This document shows, piece after piece, positions 10,459 to 18,667 of a stretch of 52,209 bases of DNA (positions are counted from its first letter, which is position 1; every line of letters begins with the position of its first letter). The DNA is from Rhodospirillales bacterium (lineage in GTDB: Bacteria; Pseudomonadota; Alphaproteobacteria; Rhodospirillales; Defluviicoccaceae). The position numbers were made by a program, and so were the translations under genes. A model generated the notes under the pieces. The model made no database searches, was not told where the DNA came from, and worked only from the letters and a program-made list of their open reading frames with translations. Where the stretch lies: the NCBI GenBank assembly GCA_007694935.1, contig REES01000107.1, forward strand, positions 1-52,209, read 5' to 3'.

Positions 10459-11115
10459 TTACAGGTAGAGCCGGAGCAGCGTCATCCAGCTCGCGATGCC
10501 GAGCAGCATAACCACTGCGCCCAGGGCTCCGTTGGTGACGGCGAGGATGCCGAGGGGGATGCGGTCTCGCAGGCCGACGGCGAGGCCGATCAGGGTCAGC
10601 CACCACAGCATCGAACCGGCGAACGCGCCGCCGATGATCACCCCGCTCTGGGATTCATGCTCCATCAGCCCCAGGGCCGCAAACACCGCGAAGAAGGCGA
10701 TCAGGATCGCCGGATTGACCAAAGTGAGCACGAAGCCGGTCGAGACGGCACCGGACAGGTCGCGCTTGCGCTCCCGTTGCGCCACCACCGTGCCCGGGCT
10801 CGGCGCATCGAAATCGTGGCGATGCACGATCATGCGGGCACCGAGGTAGAGGAGTACCAAGCCGCCGACGAACCGCAGCAGTTCCTGGTTCTCGACGATG
10901 GTCCCGACGATCAGCGACAGGCCGAACAGCGCCGCCGTCGCCAGTACCGCATCGGCCGCTGCCGCGCCGAAGCCGGTTGCAACGGCCATGAGCCAGCGAC
11001 CCTGCAGCCCACGCCGGAGGCACAGCGCACCTATCGCGCCAATCGGAACGGCGATGACGAACCCCGCCAGCATCGCCTTCAGCAGCACTATCCCATCGGT
11101 AGACAATACCCCCAC
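10459..11115 (-). CDS. LysE-family transporter
   Basis: This 218-aa membrane protein has about six hydrophobic helices and the LysE/RhtB hallmark near the N-terminus (AVPIGAIGALCLRRGLQGRW), followed by GFGAAAADAVLATAALFGL and GFVLTLVNPAILIAFFAVFAALG. The family exports amino acids or related small molecules. The gene is convergent with the SLC13 transporter with only 14 nt between stops. I use the GTG at 11115; no good ribosome site precedes it, so the start could be an internal TTG, GTG or ATG within the first 15 codons. Confidence 0.88.
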   Translation of the reverse strand: MGVLSTDGIVLLKAMLAGFVIAVPIGAIGALCLRRGLQGRWLMAVATGFGAAAADAVLATAALFGLSLIVGTIVENQELLRFVGGLVLLYLGARMIVHRHDFDAPSPGTVVAQRERKRDLSGAVSTGFVLTLVNPAILIAFFAVFAALGLMEHESQSGVIIGGAFAGSMLWWLTLIGLAVGLRDRIPLGILAVTNGALGAVVMLLGIASWMTLLRLYL

Positions 11116-11212
11116 GCGCGCCGCGGTTGGCCGCTGACCCGATCAGGCCGCGCCACCCGATGCCACCGAGCGGGTCCTGTCGCCGCGGAACGGGACGTTG
11201 CAGGGCGCGAAC

Positions 11213-11626
11213 TCAGCCCTCAACCGGCGCCGGTGTCGCGCCATCCTTCTTGTGCTCGAGCAGGACGGCGCAGCGCTCCTGAAGCTCGCCCAGTTCACGA
11301 AGCATGGCGGCGATATCGGACTGCTGCAGCAGCAGAGCATCCCGACGCTCGACGATCTTGTCGAGCACCAGGCGAAGCTGCGACACCTCGGACCGATCGA
11401 CGTCATAGATGTCGATCATCTCGCGGATTTCGTCCAGCGAGAACCCGAGGCGCTTGCCGCGCATGATCAGCTTCAGGCGCACCCGGTCCCGTGGCCGGTA
11501 GACCCGCCGGTGGCCTTCCCGATCAGGTGCGATCAGCCCCTGGTCTTCGTAGAAGCGGATGGTCCGCGTGGTGACCCCGAATTCTTCCGCGAGTTCCGCA
11601 ATGCCGTATGTCCGCGCCATGGCCAT
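11213..11626 (-). CDS. MerR-family regulator, LiuR-like
   Basis: This 137-aa protein has an N-terminal MerR winged helix (YGIAELAEEFGVTTRTIRFY, then EDQGLIAPDREGHRRVY), the RDRVRLKLIMRGKRLGFSLDEI segment, and a long C-terminal coiled-coil helix. It lacks the Cys-rich metal-binding loop of metal-sensing MerR proteins. The block RxRVRLKLIxRGKRLGFSLxEIRE is characteristic of regulators of branched-chain amino acid and acyl-CoA degradation (LiuR type), so that role is inferred. The ATG at 11626 starts the conserved region; ATG 11620 is equally possible. No liu genes are adjacent, so it is an orphan here. Confidence 0.87.
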   Translation of the reverse strand: MAMARTYGIAELAEEFGVTTRTIRFYEDQGLIAPDREGHRRVYRPRDRVRLKLIMRGKRLGFSLDEIREMIDIYDVDRSEVSQLRLVLDKIVERRDALLLQQSDIAAMLRELGELQERCAVLLEHKKDGATPAPVEG

Positions 11627-11736
11627 GAAGGTAGGTTGCGGCCCTGAGGACGTAAAGCGTGAAATCCCGCCGCCGGCGGACCAATTGGGGCGTGCGCCGG
11701 CCTGTGTGATGATGGCTAGGTCGAGTTCGCAGGGAC

Positions 11737-11823
11737 TGGTGCGGTCGAGAAGACTCGAACTTCCACGGGGTCTCCCCCACAGCGCCCTCAACGCTGCGCG
11801 TCTACCAATTCCGCCACGACCGC
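11737..11823 (-). tRNA. tRNA-Leu (anticodon GAG)
   Basis: This 87-nt class II tRNA reads on the minus strand. The acceptor arm is GCGGTCG/CGACCGC and the anticodon stem CAGCG/CGCTG encloses the loop TTGAGGG (anticodon GAG). It has a long variable arm (TGGGGGAGACCCCG), the T-loop TTCGAGTC, and an encoded CCA. It reads CTC and CTT leucine codons. Confidence 0.97.
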
Positions 11824-11865
11824 AAAAGAATGAGCGGCGGCGCTTGCTCACCACTCAGGTTTCGG

Positions 11866-11894
11866 CACATACCAGATGACCGTTAAACGATCAA
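11866..11894 (-). promoter_or_regulatory. candidate promoter of tRNA-Leu
   Basis: On the minus strand, TTGATC (-35) and TATGTG (-10) are separated by exactly 17 nt, and the -10 ends 42 nt before the mature tRNA 5' end. The -35 matches consensus at 4 of 6 positions and the -10 at 3 of 6. Confidence 0.45.
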
Positions 11895-11910
11895 GGCATC
11901 GGCCATAAAA

Positions 11911-12648
11911 ATGCGAACAGCGACCCTGCGGTTGGGTTCCCCGGCCCTTGCCTTTCCGTCGCGCCCGCGGACGCTCCGCTCCAACCCGGCTGAGGACGCG
12001 CTGGGGTCGCGGTCCGATGTGCAGTGGCATGTCAGCAGCGGCCTGGTGGACTATCCGGACGCCTTGGCGGTGATGGAGCAGCGGGTGGCTGAGATTCGGG
12101 CCGGCACCGCCCCGGAGACCGTCTGGCTTCTCGAGCACCCGCCGCTCTACACTGCCGGCACCAGCGCCCGGCCCGAGGACCTGATCGATCCCGGTGCGTT
12201 TCCCGTGTTCGCCACCGGGCGGGGCGGTCGCCATACCTATCACGGGCCGGGGCAGCGGGTGGCCTATGTGATGCTCGATCTGCTTCACCGCGGCGGTGAC
12301 GTTCGGTCGTATGTGCATGGCCTGGAACACTGGGTAATCGCCGCTTTGGCCCGATTCGGCGTGGCGGGGCAGGTCCGCCCCGGTCGGGTCGGGGTCTGGG
12401 TGGACCGCGGCGACGGTACGGAGGCCAAGATCGCCGCGATCGGCGTGAGGGTGCGGCGCTGGGTTACCTACCACGGCATCGCCCTCAACGTTGCTCCGGA
12501 CCTGTCGCACTATGCTGGCATCGTTCCCTGTGGCATTGCCGATCGCGGCGTGACGTCATTGCAAGCCCTTGGCATCGCCGCAGACATGGCGGACGTCGAT
12601 GCCGCACTTTACGAGGGGTTCTCCGCTGCACTGGGCGGACAACCATGA
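11911..12648 (+). CDS. lipB: lipoyl(octanoyl) transferase
   Basis: This 245-aa cytosolic enzyme transfers octanoyl from acyl carrier protein to the lipoyl domains of 2-oxoacid dehydrogenases and GcvH. Key features are [15 protein letters not shown] (72-86), [13 protein letters not shown] (103-115), the catalytic lysine in [11 protein letters not shown] (Lys173) and the acyl-accepting cysteine in VPCGI (Cys207). The N-terminal 36 residues exceed the usual start. A GTG at 12019 just before QWHVSSG would give a more typical N-terminus. Neither site has a convincing ribosome-binding sequence. Confidence 0.95.
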   Translation: MRTATLRLGSPALAFPSRPRTLRSNPAEDALGSRSDVQWHVSSGLVDYPDALAVMEQRVAEIRAGTAPETVWLLEHPPLYTAGTSARPEDLIDPGAFPVFATGRGGRHTYHGPGQRVAYVMLDLLHRGGDVRSYVHGLEHWVIAALARFGVAGQVRPGRVGVWVDRGDGTEAKIAAIGVRVRRWVTYHGIALNVAPDLSHYAGIVPCGIADRGVTSLQALGIAADMADVDAALYEGFSAALGGQP

Positions 12649-12810
12649 GTCGTTGCGGACGTCTCGGTCGTGCGGTACGGCAGCCGGTCGGGACCGTGAA
12701 ACGGCCTAAGGCATGATGGCGGACTTGTCGCCTTGAACGGATGGCGAGAGACCGTTCGCCGCCGCAACAAGAGCGCTTCGGTCCGCGGGGAAGTGGGAGG
12801 ACACCGACCT

Positions 12811-13803
12811 TTGAGCACCGTTGACAAGCATGATGCAGGCCTGTCGCTCGAGGCCGGTGGTGGCGCCGACCCCGCGCCTGATGACCGCCCGTTTCCCCCG
12901 CTGGCCGCGTCGGAGGACACTGGCAGTGAGGGGGAGCGGCCGGGGGCGATCCTTCAGGCACTGAACCGTCTGGAGACGATCGTCGCCGTTCACACCGAAT
13001 GGCTCAAGAACTGGCACTTGGAAGTCCTGTCCGGCATCTCCGCCCATCGTCCCACGCGGATCACCCCACCCCGGCTGGAACTGCCCGAGTGGGTCGACCA
13101 TCCGGTCCTCCGCAACCATCCGGAGCATGCAGCCGTTGCCAGGACGCTGGAGACGCTGCAGCGGCAATCGGAGGCGATCGCCGACGCGGTGCGCCGCACC
13201 GGCGCCATCCCCACCGCCGAGTATGGCGCCTTCATGAACAACGTGCTGGCGTTCGCATCGGCCGTCCGGCATTTGCAGAACGACACCTGGAACCAGCTTG
13301 CCAATGTCGATCCCCTTACCGGACTTGGCAACCGGCGGGCGATGTGGCGCAAGCTGAGGATCGAGTGCGAGCGTCAGGCCCGCAACCGTCATCCATGCTG
13401 TCTCGCCATGCTTGACCTCGACCTTTTCAAGGAGGTCAATGACCGGCTGGGCCATGCCGCCGGCGACGCGGTCCTCCGGTCGGTGGCGGCGATGCTGACC
13501 GAGAGCGTTCGCCCCTACGATACGGCATTCCGTTTCGGCGGGGATGAGTTCCTGCTGTGCCTGCCCAGCGCCGATCTGCGAGCGGCATGGGCGATCATCG
13601 AACGGCTGCGCCTGAAAGCCGCCAACTGGCTGATCCGGCTCAAGGACAGCGAGGAGGTCAGCACCACCATCTCGGTCGGGATCGCCCCGATGGAAGCGGA
13701 GACCGGGGTCGAAACGGCACTCGAACGGGCGGACGCCGCGCTCTATTCGGCCAAGCGCCACGGCCGCAACCGGGTTTGCGTGTGGAACGCGTCTCTCCGC
13801 TGA
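12811..13803 (+). CDS. diguanylate cyclase (GGDEF), DgcZ-like N-terminus
   Basis: This 330-aa protein should make cyclic di-GMP from two GTP. The C-terminal GGDEF domain is intact: DPLTGLGNRRA (167-177), LDLDLFKEVNDRLGH (201-215), the active-site GGDEF at 243-247, and an inhibitory I-site RPYD at 234-237, correctly five residues upstream. The N-terminal 45-160 region is helical and resembles the zinc-binding CZB domain of E. coli DgcZ (LNRLETIVAVHTEWLKNW against its first helix). His61 is kept, but the position of the zinc-ligand Cys is Leu. The TTG at 12811 is preferred because GGGAGG lies 10 nt upstream; TTG 12733 is the longest alternative. Confidence 0.9.
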   Translation: MSTVDKHDAGLSLEAGGGADPAPDDRPFPPLAASEDTGSEGERPGAILQALNRLETIVAVHTEWLKNWHLEVLSGISAHRPTRITPPRLELPEWVDHPVLRNHPEHAAVARTLETLQRQSEAIADAVRRTGAIPTAEYGAFMNNVLAFASAVRHLQNDTWNQLANVDPLTGLGNRRAMWRKLRIECERQARNRHPCCLAMLDLDLFKEVNDRLGHAAGDAVLRSVAAMLTESVRPYDTAFRFGGDEFLLCLPSADLRAAWAIIERLRLKAANWLIRLKDSEEVSTTISVGIAPMEAETGVETALERADAALYSAKRHGRNRVCVWNASLR

Positions 13804-13838
13804 CCGTCTGATCGCAGGCCTGGGCGCGCTTGCCGCGG

Positions 13839-14132
13839 TCAGAGGGTCGGCAGGGCGCGAAATCCGGAATGATCGGGGGGTGGCGCCGGCTGCGGTGTGA
13901 CCTTGCTCACCCGTGCCGCCGATGGTCCCTGCCAGCACGCTTCCAGCATGGCGTCGACCATGGACTGGGGCCCGGAGAACAGCGCCTCGACGCTGCCGTC
14001 CGAGCGGTTGCGGACCCAGCCGGAGAGCTGCCGCCGGGTCGCTTCGTCCACCGTCCAGCCCCGATACCAGACACCCTGGACCCGTCCCTCGATCCGGACC
14101 AGGACCGATTTTCCTTGGTCTTGCTGCTCCAT
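13839..14132 (-). CDS. acyP: acylphosphatase
   Basis: This 97-aa cytosolic enzyme hydrolyses acyl phosphates. The two signatures are present: GRVQGVWYRGWTVDEA, with the phosphate-binding Arg in YRG, and GWVRNRSDGSVEALFSG, with the catalytic Asn. The start at ATG 14132 gives the normal family length, and the sequence upstream is not conserved. It is convergent with the GGDEF gene (35 nt between stops) and divergent from sciP. Confidence 0.93.
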   Translation of the reverse strand: MEQQDQGKSVLVRIEGRVQGVWYRGWTVDEATRRQLSGWVRNRSDGSVEALFSGPQSMVDAMLEACWQGPSAARVSKVTPQPAPPPDHSGFRALPTL

Positions 14133-14206
14133 GCCGTCAATTCCCTCTGCCCGGACACCCGCCATGCACCGGCCGCGGCCGGCGTGAACGCCGGGAGACC
14201 GTCCGC

Positions 14207-14221
14207 TTAGGCGTTCCTTAA
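14207..14221 (+). promoter_or_regulatory. candidate CtrA box upstream of sciP
   Basis: The sequence is TTAG-GCGTTCC-TTAA, which matches the CtrA consensus TTAA-N7-TTAA at 7 of 8 fixed positions with the correct 7-nt spacing. It lies about 60 nt upstream of the sciP start. sciP is a direct CtrA target in Caulobacter, so the placement is biologically expected. Binding is inferred. Confidence 0.55.
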
Positions 14222-14281
14222 GCCGCACCACCGTAGGGTCTCCCGCCGGCAACGGGCAAGACCGGGTGATCTTGTGGTGTC

Positions 14282-14614
14282 ATGACCTCTCAGCACGATA
14301 CGGACCAAGTGACGATGGCGCACGACCACCCGCTTCAACCCGGCAGCGACGGCCTGTCGGCGCTGCAACCGCCGGGGACCCTGACGGCGGTGGCCGGAAC
14401 GTTGACCCTCGCGGATCTGCCGCCGACAGATACCGGGCGCTGGGTGGCACGGCGCAAGGCCCAGGTGGTGGCTGCGGTCGGCACCGGCCTGATCACCTTG
14501 GACGAGGCCTGCCGGCGTTACGCCCTTTCCGCCGAGGAGTTCCTGTCCTGGCAGAAGGGCCTGGCGGACCAAGGGCTGGCGGGTCTACGGCGCCGCGGCA
14601 AGCGGCAGCCCTGA
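14282..14614 (+). CDS. sciP: SciP-type CtrA inhibitory protein (DUF1153)
   Basis: This 110-aa helix-turn-helix protein has the conserved DUF1153 core around residues 41-100: LTLADLPPTDTGRWVARRKA, then QVVAAVGTGLITLDEACRRY and ALSAEEFLSWQKGL. In Caulobacter SciP binds CtrA and target DNA, blocks CtrA-dependent transcription in G1 swarmer cells, and is also called a flagellar regulator. It sits immediately upstream of the fliF series, and ctrA itself lies 15 kb away in the same window. The N-terminal 40 residues are longer than in Caulobacter SciP and variable. ATG 14315 (codon 12) is an alternative start. Confidence 0.93.
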   Translation: MTSQHDTDQVTMAHDHPLQPGSDGLSALQPPGTLTAVAGTLTLADLPPTDTGRWVARRKAQVVAAVGTGLITLDEACRRYALSAEEFLSWQKGLADQGLAGLRRRGKRQP

Positions 14615-14633
14615 CCCCACCTTGCGGCCGTCA

Positions 14634-14652
14634 CCCGGCAACTCCTGCCGGG
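14634..14652 (+). terminator. hairpin after sciP
   Basis: This is a perfect 7-bp stem, CCCGGCA / TGCCGGG, with an ACTCC loop, 20 nt after the sciP stop and just before the fliF regulatory region. It has no T-run, so it may be a weak or factor-assisted terminator. Confidence 0.4.
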
Positions 14653-14655
14653 GGC

Positions 14656-14670
14656 TTAACCGGTTGTTCA
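14656..14670 (+). promoter_or_regulatory. candidate CtrA box upstream of fliF
   Basis: The sequence is TTAA-CCGGTTG-TTCA, 7 of 8 consensus positions of TTAA-N7-TTAA with correct spacing, about 80 nt upstream of the fliF start. CtrA activates early (class II) flagellar operons such as fliF in Caulobacter. Function here is inferred. Confidence 0.5.
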
Positions 14671-14749
14671 CCACATCCTCCTAGCGTGGTCGTTGAAGCC
14701 GGCCGGCCCGCCCCTGACACCAGACCGCTTCGCGCCGCAGGGAAGAAAC

Positions 14750-16435
14750 ATGGACCCTGTCCTGACCGTGTTCCGCAACCTCGGTACCGCGCGCCTGGGG
14801 ATCATCGGCGGCGCGACAGTTGCGGTCATTGGCCTGTTCGTGTGGATGCTGACCCATCTCACGGCTCCTGATTTCGCCTTGCTTTACGGCGACCTGGACG
14901 TGAGCGATTCCGCCCGCATCATCCAGCACCTCGAGGCTGGGGGCGTGCCCTATGATCTTCGCCAGGGGGGTACCGCCATCTACGTTCCGGCCGGGGCCGT
15001 GGGGCCAAACCGGCTGAGCCTCGCCGACCAGGGCCTGCCCGCCGGCGGGTCCCTCGGTTACGAGGTGTTCGATCGGTCGGACGGTCTCGGCACCACCAGC
15101 TTCATGCAAAACGTCAACCTGGTCCGCGCCTTGGAAGGCGAGTTGGCCAGGACCATCCGCTCGATCGACGCCGTGCAGTCCGCCCGGGTCCACCTGGTGC
15201 TGCCGCGGCGCGAGCTGTTCAGTCGCGAAAGGGAGCAGCCGAGCGCCTCCGTCGTGCTGCAGATGCGTGGCACGGGCCGGCTTGGCCAGAGCCAGGTGTT
15301 GGCGATCCAACACTTGGTCGCCTCCGCGGTGCCGGGCCTGACGCCGGACCGGATCTCGGTGGTTGATGGCCGGGGGACCTTGCTTGCCGGCGGGTTCGAA
15401 GGCCAGAACCAGTTGACTCTGCTGCAGGATCGCAATGACCAGCGCCGCCGCGAGCTGGAAACCCGGCTGGCCCGCACCATCGAGGATCTGATTGGCAAGA
15501 CCGTCGGCCCCGACCGGGTGCGGGCGGAGATCTCCGTCCACATGGACTTCGACCAGATCAATACCAGCGAGGAGATTTTCGATCCCGACGGCCAAGTGGT
15601 GCGGTCGACCCAGTTCATCGAGGAGTCTCTGTCATCCGCCGATGCCGCCGGACCGCCACCGGTGGGGGTGGCCACCAATCTGCCGGACGCCGATCTTGAC
15701 CTCATCGACCTGGGCGGCCGCGGCACCGAAGAGACCCGCAGCGAGGAAACGGTCAACTACGAAATCTCCAAGCGGGTGATCAACCACGTGCGGGAAAGCG
15801 GCGTGATCCATCGCATCAGCGCCGCCGTGCTGGTCGATGGTACCTATGGCCCCGGTGCCGATGGCCCGCGCACCTACCAGCCTCGTTCGGCCGAGGAACT
15901 GGAGATCCTTGCAACCCTGGTGCGCAGCGCCGTCGGGTTCGATTCCCGGCGTGGCGACACGATCGAGATCGTCAACCTGCGGTTCAGCGAGCCGGAGGCC
16001 GACCTGTCCGATGACTTGGCCCTGTTCTTCGGGCTCGAGCGCAAGGATCTGCTCCAGATGGCGCAGTACCTGGTGCTGATCGTCTTCGCCCTGCTGGTCA
16101 TCCTTCTGGTGGTGCGCCCGCTGCTGAGCCGCGCCCTCGATGCCCTGCCGGCTCCGGCCCCCGCGGGCGGACCCTCCCATGAGCTGCTGACCCGCCCGCC
16201 GGAGCGTCCGGCGCTCGCCGCTCCGTCATCCCAGACCGGACCGGCGGGCCACGCCATTGCCCGTGCCGACGAGCGGGCGCCGGGCTCCGCCGGCGACCTC
16301 GAGGAGATGATCGACCTCGATCGGGTGGAAGGGCAGGTCAGGGCCTCCACCGTCCGGCAGGTGGGAGAGCTGGTGGACAAGCACCCGGAGCAGGCCGTGG
16401 CAATCATTCGCAAATGGTTGCACGAGGACGACTGA
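14750..16435 (+). CDS. fliF: flagellar MS-ring protein FliF
   Basis: This 561-aa inner-membrane protein forms the MS ring. TM1 lies near the N-terminus (LGIIGGATVAVIGLFVWML), followed by the YscJ/FliF domain (LLYGDLDVSDSARIIQHLEAGGVPYDL... GSLGYEVFDR, ARVHLVLP). The C-terminal domain contains NYEISKRVINHVRESG and TM2 is AQYLVLIVFALLVILLVVRPL (about 440-460). A cytoplasmic tail for FliG ends in VRQVGELVDKHPEQAVAIIRKWLHEDD. The start at ATG 14750 has GGGAAGAAAC upstream. It heads a tightly packed plus-strand series of flagellar genes. Confidence 0.97.
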   Translation: MDPVLTVFRNLGTARLGIIGGATVAVIGLFVWMLTHLTAPDFALLYGDLDVSDSARIIQHLEAGGVPYDLRQGGTAIYVPAGAVGPNRLSLADQGLPAGGSLGYEVFDRSDGLGTTSFMQNVNLVRALEGELARTIRSIDAVQSARVHLVLPRRELFSREREQPSASVVLQMRGTGRLGQSQVLAIQHLVASAVPGLTPDRISVVDGRGTLLAGGFEGQNQLTLLQDRNDQRRRELETRLARTIEDLIGKTVGPDRVRAEISVHMDFDQINTSEEIFDPDGQVVRSTQFIEESLSSADAAGPPPVGVATNLPDADLDLIDLGGRGTEETRSEETVNYEISKRVINHVRESGVIHRISAAVLVDGTYGPGADGPRTYQPRSAEELEILATLVRSAVGFDSRRGDTIEIVNLRFSEPEADLSDDLALFFGLERKDLLQMAQYLVLIVFALLVILLVVRPLLSRALDALPAPAPAGGPSHELLTRPPERPALAAPSSQTGPAGHAIARADERAPGSAGDLEEMIDLDRVEGQVRASTVRQVGELVDKHPEQAVAIIRKWLHEDD

Positions 16436-16438
16436 GGC

Positions 16439-17458
16439 ATGGCGCGTGTCAAGGACGACTACAAGACGTTGAGCGGCCCGCAGAAGGCGGCGGCGTTCAT
16501 GCTGGCGCTGGGAGAGCAGCAGCTGGCCAAACTTTTCAAGAGCATGGACGACACCGAAATCCGCGATCTGTCCCAGGCGATGGCGACTCTCGGAACCATT
16601 GATGTGTCGGTGGCGGAACGCCTGTTCATGGAGTTTGCCGACCAGCTTTCGTCATCGGGCTCCCTGGTCGGAAGCTTCGACAGCACCGAACGTCTCTTGC
16701 TCAAGTTCATGCCGACGGACCGGGTCGACCAGATCATGGAGGAGATCCGCGGACCGGCCGGGCGGACCATGTGGGACAAGCTCGGCAACGTCAACGAGAC
16801 GGTTCTGGCCAATTATCTGAGAAACGAATACCCGCAGACGGTCGCAGTGGTCTTGTCCAAGATCAAGCCGGACCATGCTGCGCGTGTTCTCGCCGTGCTG
16901 CCGGAGAACTTTGCCATGGAAGTGGTCATGCGAATGCTTCGCATGGAAGTGGTTCAGAAGGATATCCTCGACCATGTGGAACGGACGCTCCGCAACGAAT
17001 TCATGACCAATCTGGCGCGGACGTCCCGCCGGGATTCCCATGAGATGATGGCGGAAATCTTCAACAACTTCGACCGGAACACCGAGGGGCGGTTCATGAC
17101 CGCGCTCGAGGAACGCAATCGCGACGCTGCCGATCGCATCAAGCAGTTGATGTTCACCTTTGACGACCTGATCCGCATCGACGCCACCGGCATCCAGGTG
17201 CTGTTGCGCAAGATCGAACGCGACCAGCTTGCCCTCGCCCTCAAGGGGGCCGGTGAGGCGGTCAAGGATCTGTTCTTCAGCAACATGTCGGAACGAGCCG
17301 GAAAGATGCTGAAGGAGGACATCGAGGCGTTGGGACCGGTCAGGCTGCGGGAGGTCGACGAGGCCCAGGCGGCCATCGTCGGTGTCGCCAAGGCCCTGGC
17401 CGAAGCCGGCGAAATCGTTGTGAGCGGCAGCGGCGACCGCGACGAGATCGTGTTCTAG
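16439..17458 (+). CDS. fliG: flagellar motor switch protein FliG
   Basis: This 339-aa C-ring protein matches the usual length. The N-terminal domain opens with [23 protein letters not shown], the middle domain contains [26 protein letters not shown] (the EHPQ-like motif reads EYPQ), and the C-terminal torque domain has [20 protein letters not shown] with the charged helix and [21 protein letters not shown]. It links FliF to FliM/FliN and contacts MotA. It starts 3 nt after fliF, so the two are cotranslated. Confidence 0.97.
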   Translation: MARVKDDYKTLSGPQKAAAFMLALGEQQLAKLFKSMDDTEIRDLSQAMATLGTIDVSVAERLFMEFADQLSSSGSLVGSFDSTERLLLKFMPTDRVDQIMEEIRGPAGRTMWDKLGNVNETVLANYLRNEYPQTVAVVLSKIKPDHAARVLAVLPENFAMEVVMRMLRMEVVQKDILDHVERTLRNEFMTNLARTSRRDSHEMMAEIFNNFDRNTEGRFMTALEERNRDAADRIKQLMFTFDDLIRIDATGIQVLLRKIERDQLALALKGAGEAVKDLFFSNMSERAGKMLKEDIEALGPVRLREVDEAQAAIVGVAKALAEAGEIVVSGSGDRDEIVF

Positions 17459-17480
17459 CTGGACGCGGAGGAGAGAGTCG

Positions 17481-18305
17481 ATGACGCGGGAGGTCCGCTT
17501 TCTGTTCGATCGCCGCTTCGATCCCGGCACCGGGCAAGCCCGGGTGTCTTCGGAAGCTCCGGCGGCCGGCGAAACACCCGACGGGGGTGCGGCGCCGGAG
17601 TCCGATCCGGTGGCGACGGAGCCGGAACCTCACTTCACCCAAGACGACATGGATCGGGCTTGTGCCGAGGCCCGGGCGGCCGGACGAAGCGAAGGCGCCG
17701 CCACCGCAGTGGATGCGACCACCCGACGGACCGCCGAAACCCTGAATGCCATTGCCGAAGGCGTACAGAACCTCGTGTCCGGTGAGCACGGTGCGCACCG
17801 GGAGCGCACCCGGGAGGCATCGGTGCTGGCCCGTGCCATGGTCGCCAAGCTGTTCCCTGAACTCAACCGGCGTCATGGCTTCGATGAGATTGTTGGCATG
17901 GTCGAGGCGGTGTCTTCCGGTCTCACCGACACCCGGGCGTTGACCATACGGGTCTCTGAAGGGATGGCCGAACCGGTTCGCCGGCATCTCGCCGCCAAAG
18001 TGCGGGTGCGGGATTTCGAGGGAGAATCCCGGGTCGTCGGCGATCCCGGTCTGGCCGACGGGGATTGCCGAATTGATTGGCGTGGCGGGGGCGCCGTGCG
18101 CGACAGCGAACAGCTGAGACGCAGTATCGACGCCCTTTGCCACGAAGTGCTGGGATCGCCGGCCGGCGCCATGACAGCCGATCGTGACGACGCCCATGTC
18201 ACGGCCGAACCGGCTCCGCCACCCGTCCCGTCGCAATCCGAACCGGGGCGCCATCACACTGCCGTCACCTCTGTTCACAAGCCGCCCGCCGGAGAGTTGC
18301 CATGA
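17481..18305 (+). CDS. fliH: flagellar assembly protein FliH-like
   Basis: The 274-aa protein is poorly conserved, as FliH proteins are. Its position between fliG and fliN, the helical and charged middle (RACAEARAAGRSEGAATAV), and the C-terminal region with VLARAMVAKLFPELNRRHGFDEI and DPGLADGDCRIDWRGGGAVRD fit the FliH/YscL family, the regulator of the export ATPase FliI. The last 50 residues are Pro- and His-rich and variable. The stop overlaps the fliN start by 4 nt (ATGA), which indicates translational coupling. Confidence 0.8.
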   Translation: MTREVRFLFDRRFDPGTGQARVSSEAPAAGETPDGGAAPESDPVATEPEPHFTQDDMDRACAEARAAGRSEGAATAVDATTRRTAETLNAIAEGVQNLVSGEHGAHRERTREASVLARAMVAKLFPELNRRHGFDEIVGMVEAVSSGLTDTRALTIRVSEGMAEPVRRHLAAKVRVRDFEGESRVVGDPGLADGDCRIDWRGGGAVRDSEQLRRSIDALCHEVLGSPAGAMTADRDDAHVTAEPAPPPVPSQSEPGRHHTAVTSVHKPPAGELP

Positions 18306-18667
18306 CCCAGGACGACAACCTCAACCTCAACGACTTCGACCAGCCCGAGGCGGCTGCCGCAGCGGCCGAGCGCGGCGACGAGCCGAAGCGAGCCGACGAT
18401 CAGGACGACGCGCCGCGTACTGCCCACGATCTTGGGGCGGTCTATGACATCCCGGTACAGATCTCCGCAGTGCTCGGACGCGCCACCATGGAGGTGAACC
18501 AGCTGCTGAAACTTGGCCGCGGTGCCGTGGTGGAACTGGATCGCCGGGTCGGTGAAGCCATCGACATCTACGTCAACAACCGCCTGGTGGCTCGCGGGGA
18601 GGTGGTGGTGGTGGATGACCGTCTCGGTGTCACCATGACGGAAATCGTGAAAGGTGACCGTGGCTGA
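18302..18667 (+). CDS. fliN: flagellar motor switch protein FliN
   Basis: This 121-aa protein has an acidic, Ala-rich N-terminal 40 residues and a C-terminal SpoA/FliN domain: YDIPVQISAVLGRATMEVNQLLKLGRG, AVVELDRRVGEAIDIYVNNRLVARGEVVVVDDRLGVTMTEIV. It is part of the cytoplasmic C-ring and the export docking site for FliH. No fliM is present in the window. The 3' end overlaps the next gene. Confidence 0.95.
   Translation: MTQDDNLNLNDFDQPEAAAAAAERGDEPKRADDQDDAPRTAHDLGAVYDIPVQISAVLGRATMEVNQLLKLGRGAVVELDRRVGEAIDIYVNNRLVARGEVVVVDDRLGVTMTEIVKGDRG

Noticed and set aside
14443-14456. TGGCAC within sciP as a sigma-54 -24 element
   Set aside because: It is inside the coding sequence and no TTGC -12 element follows at the required distance.
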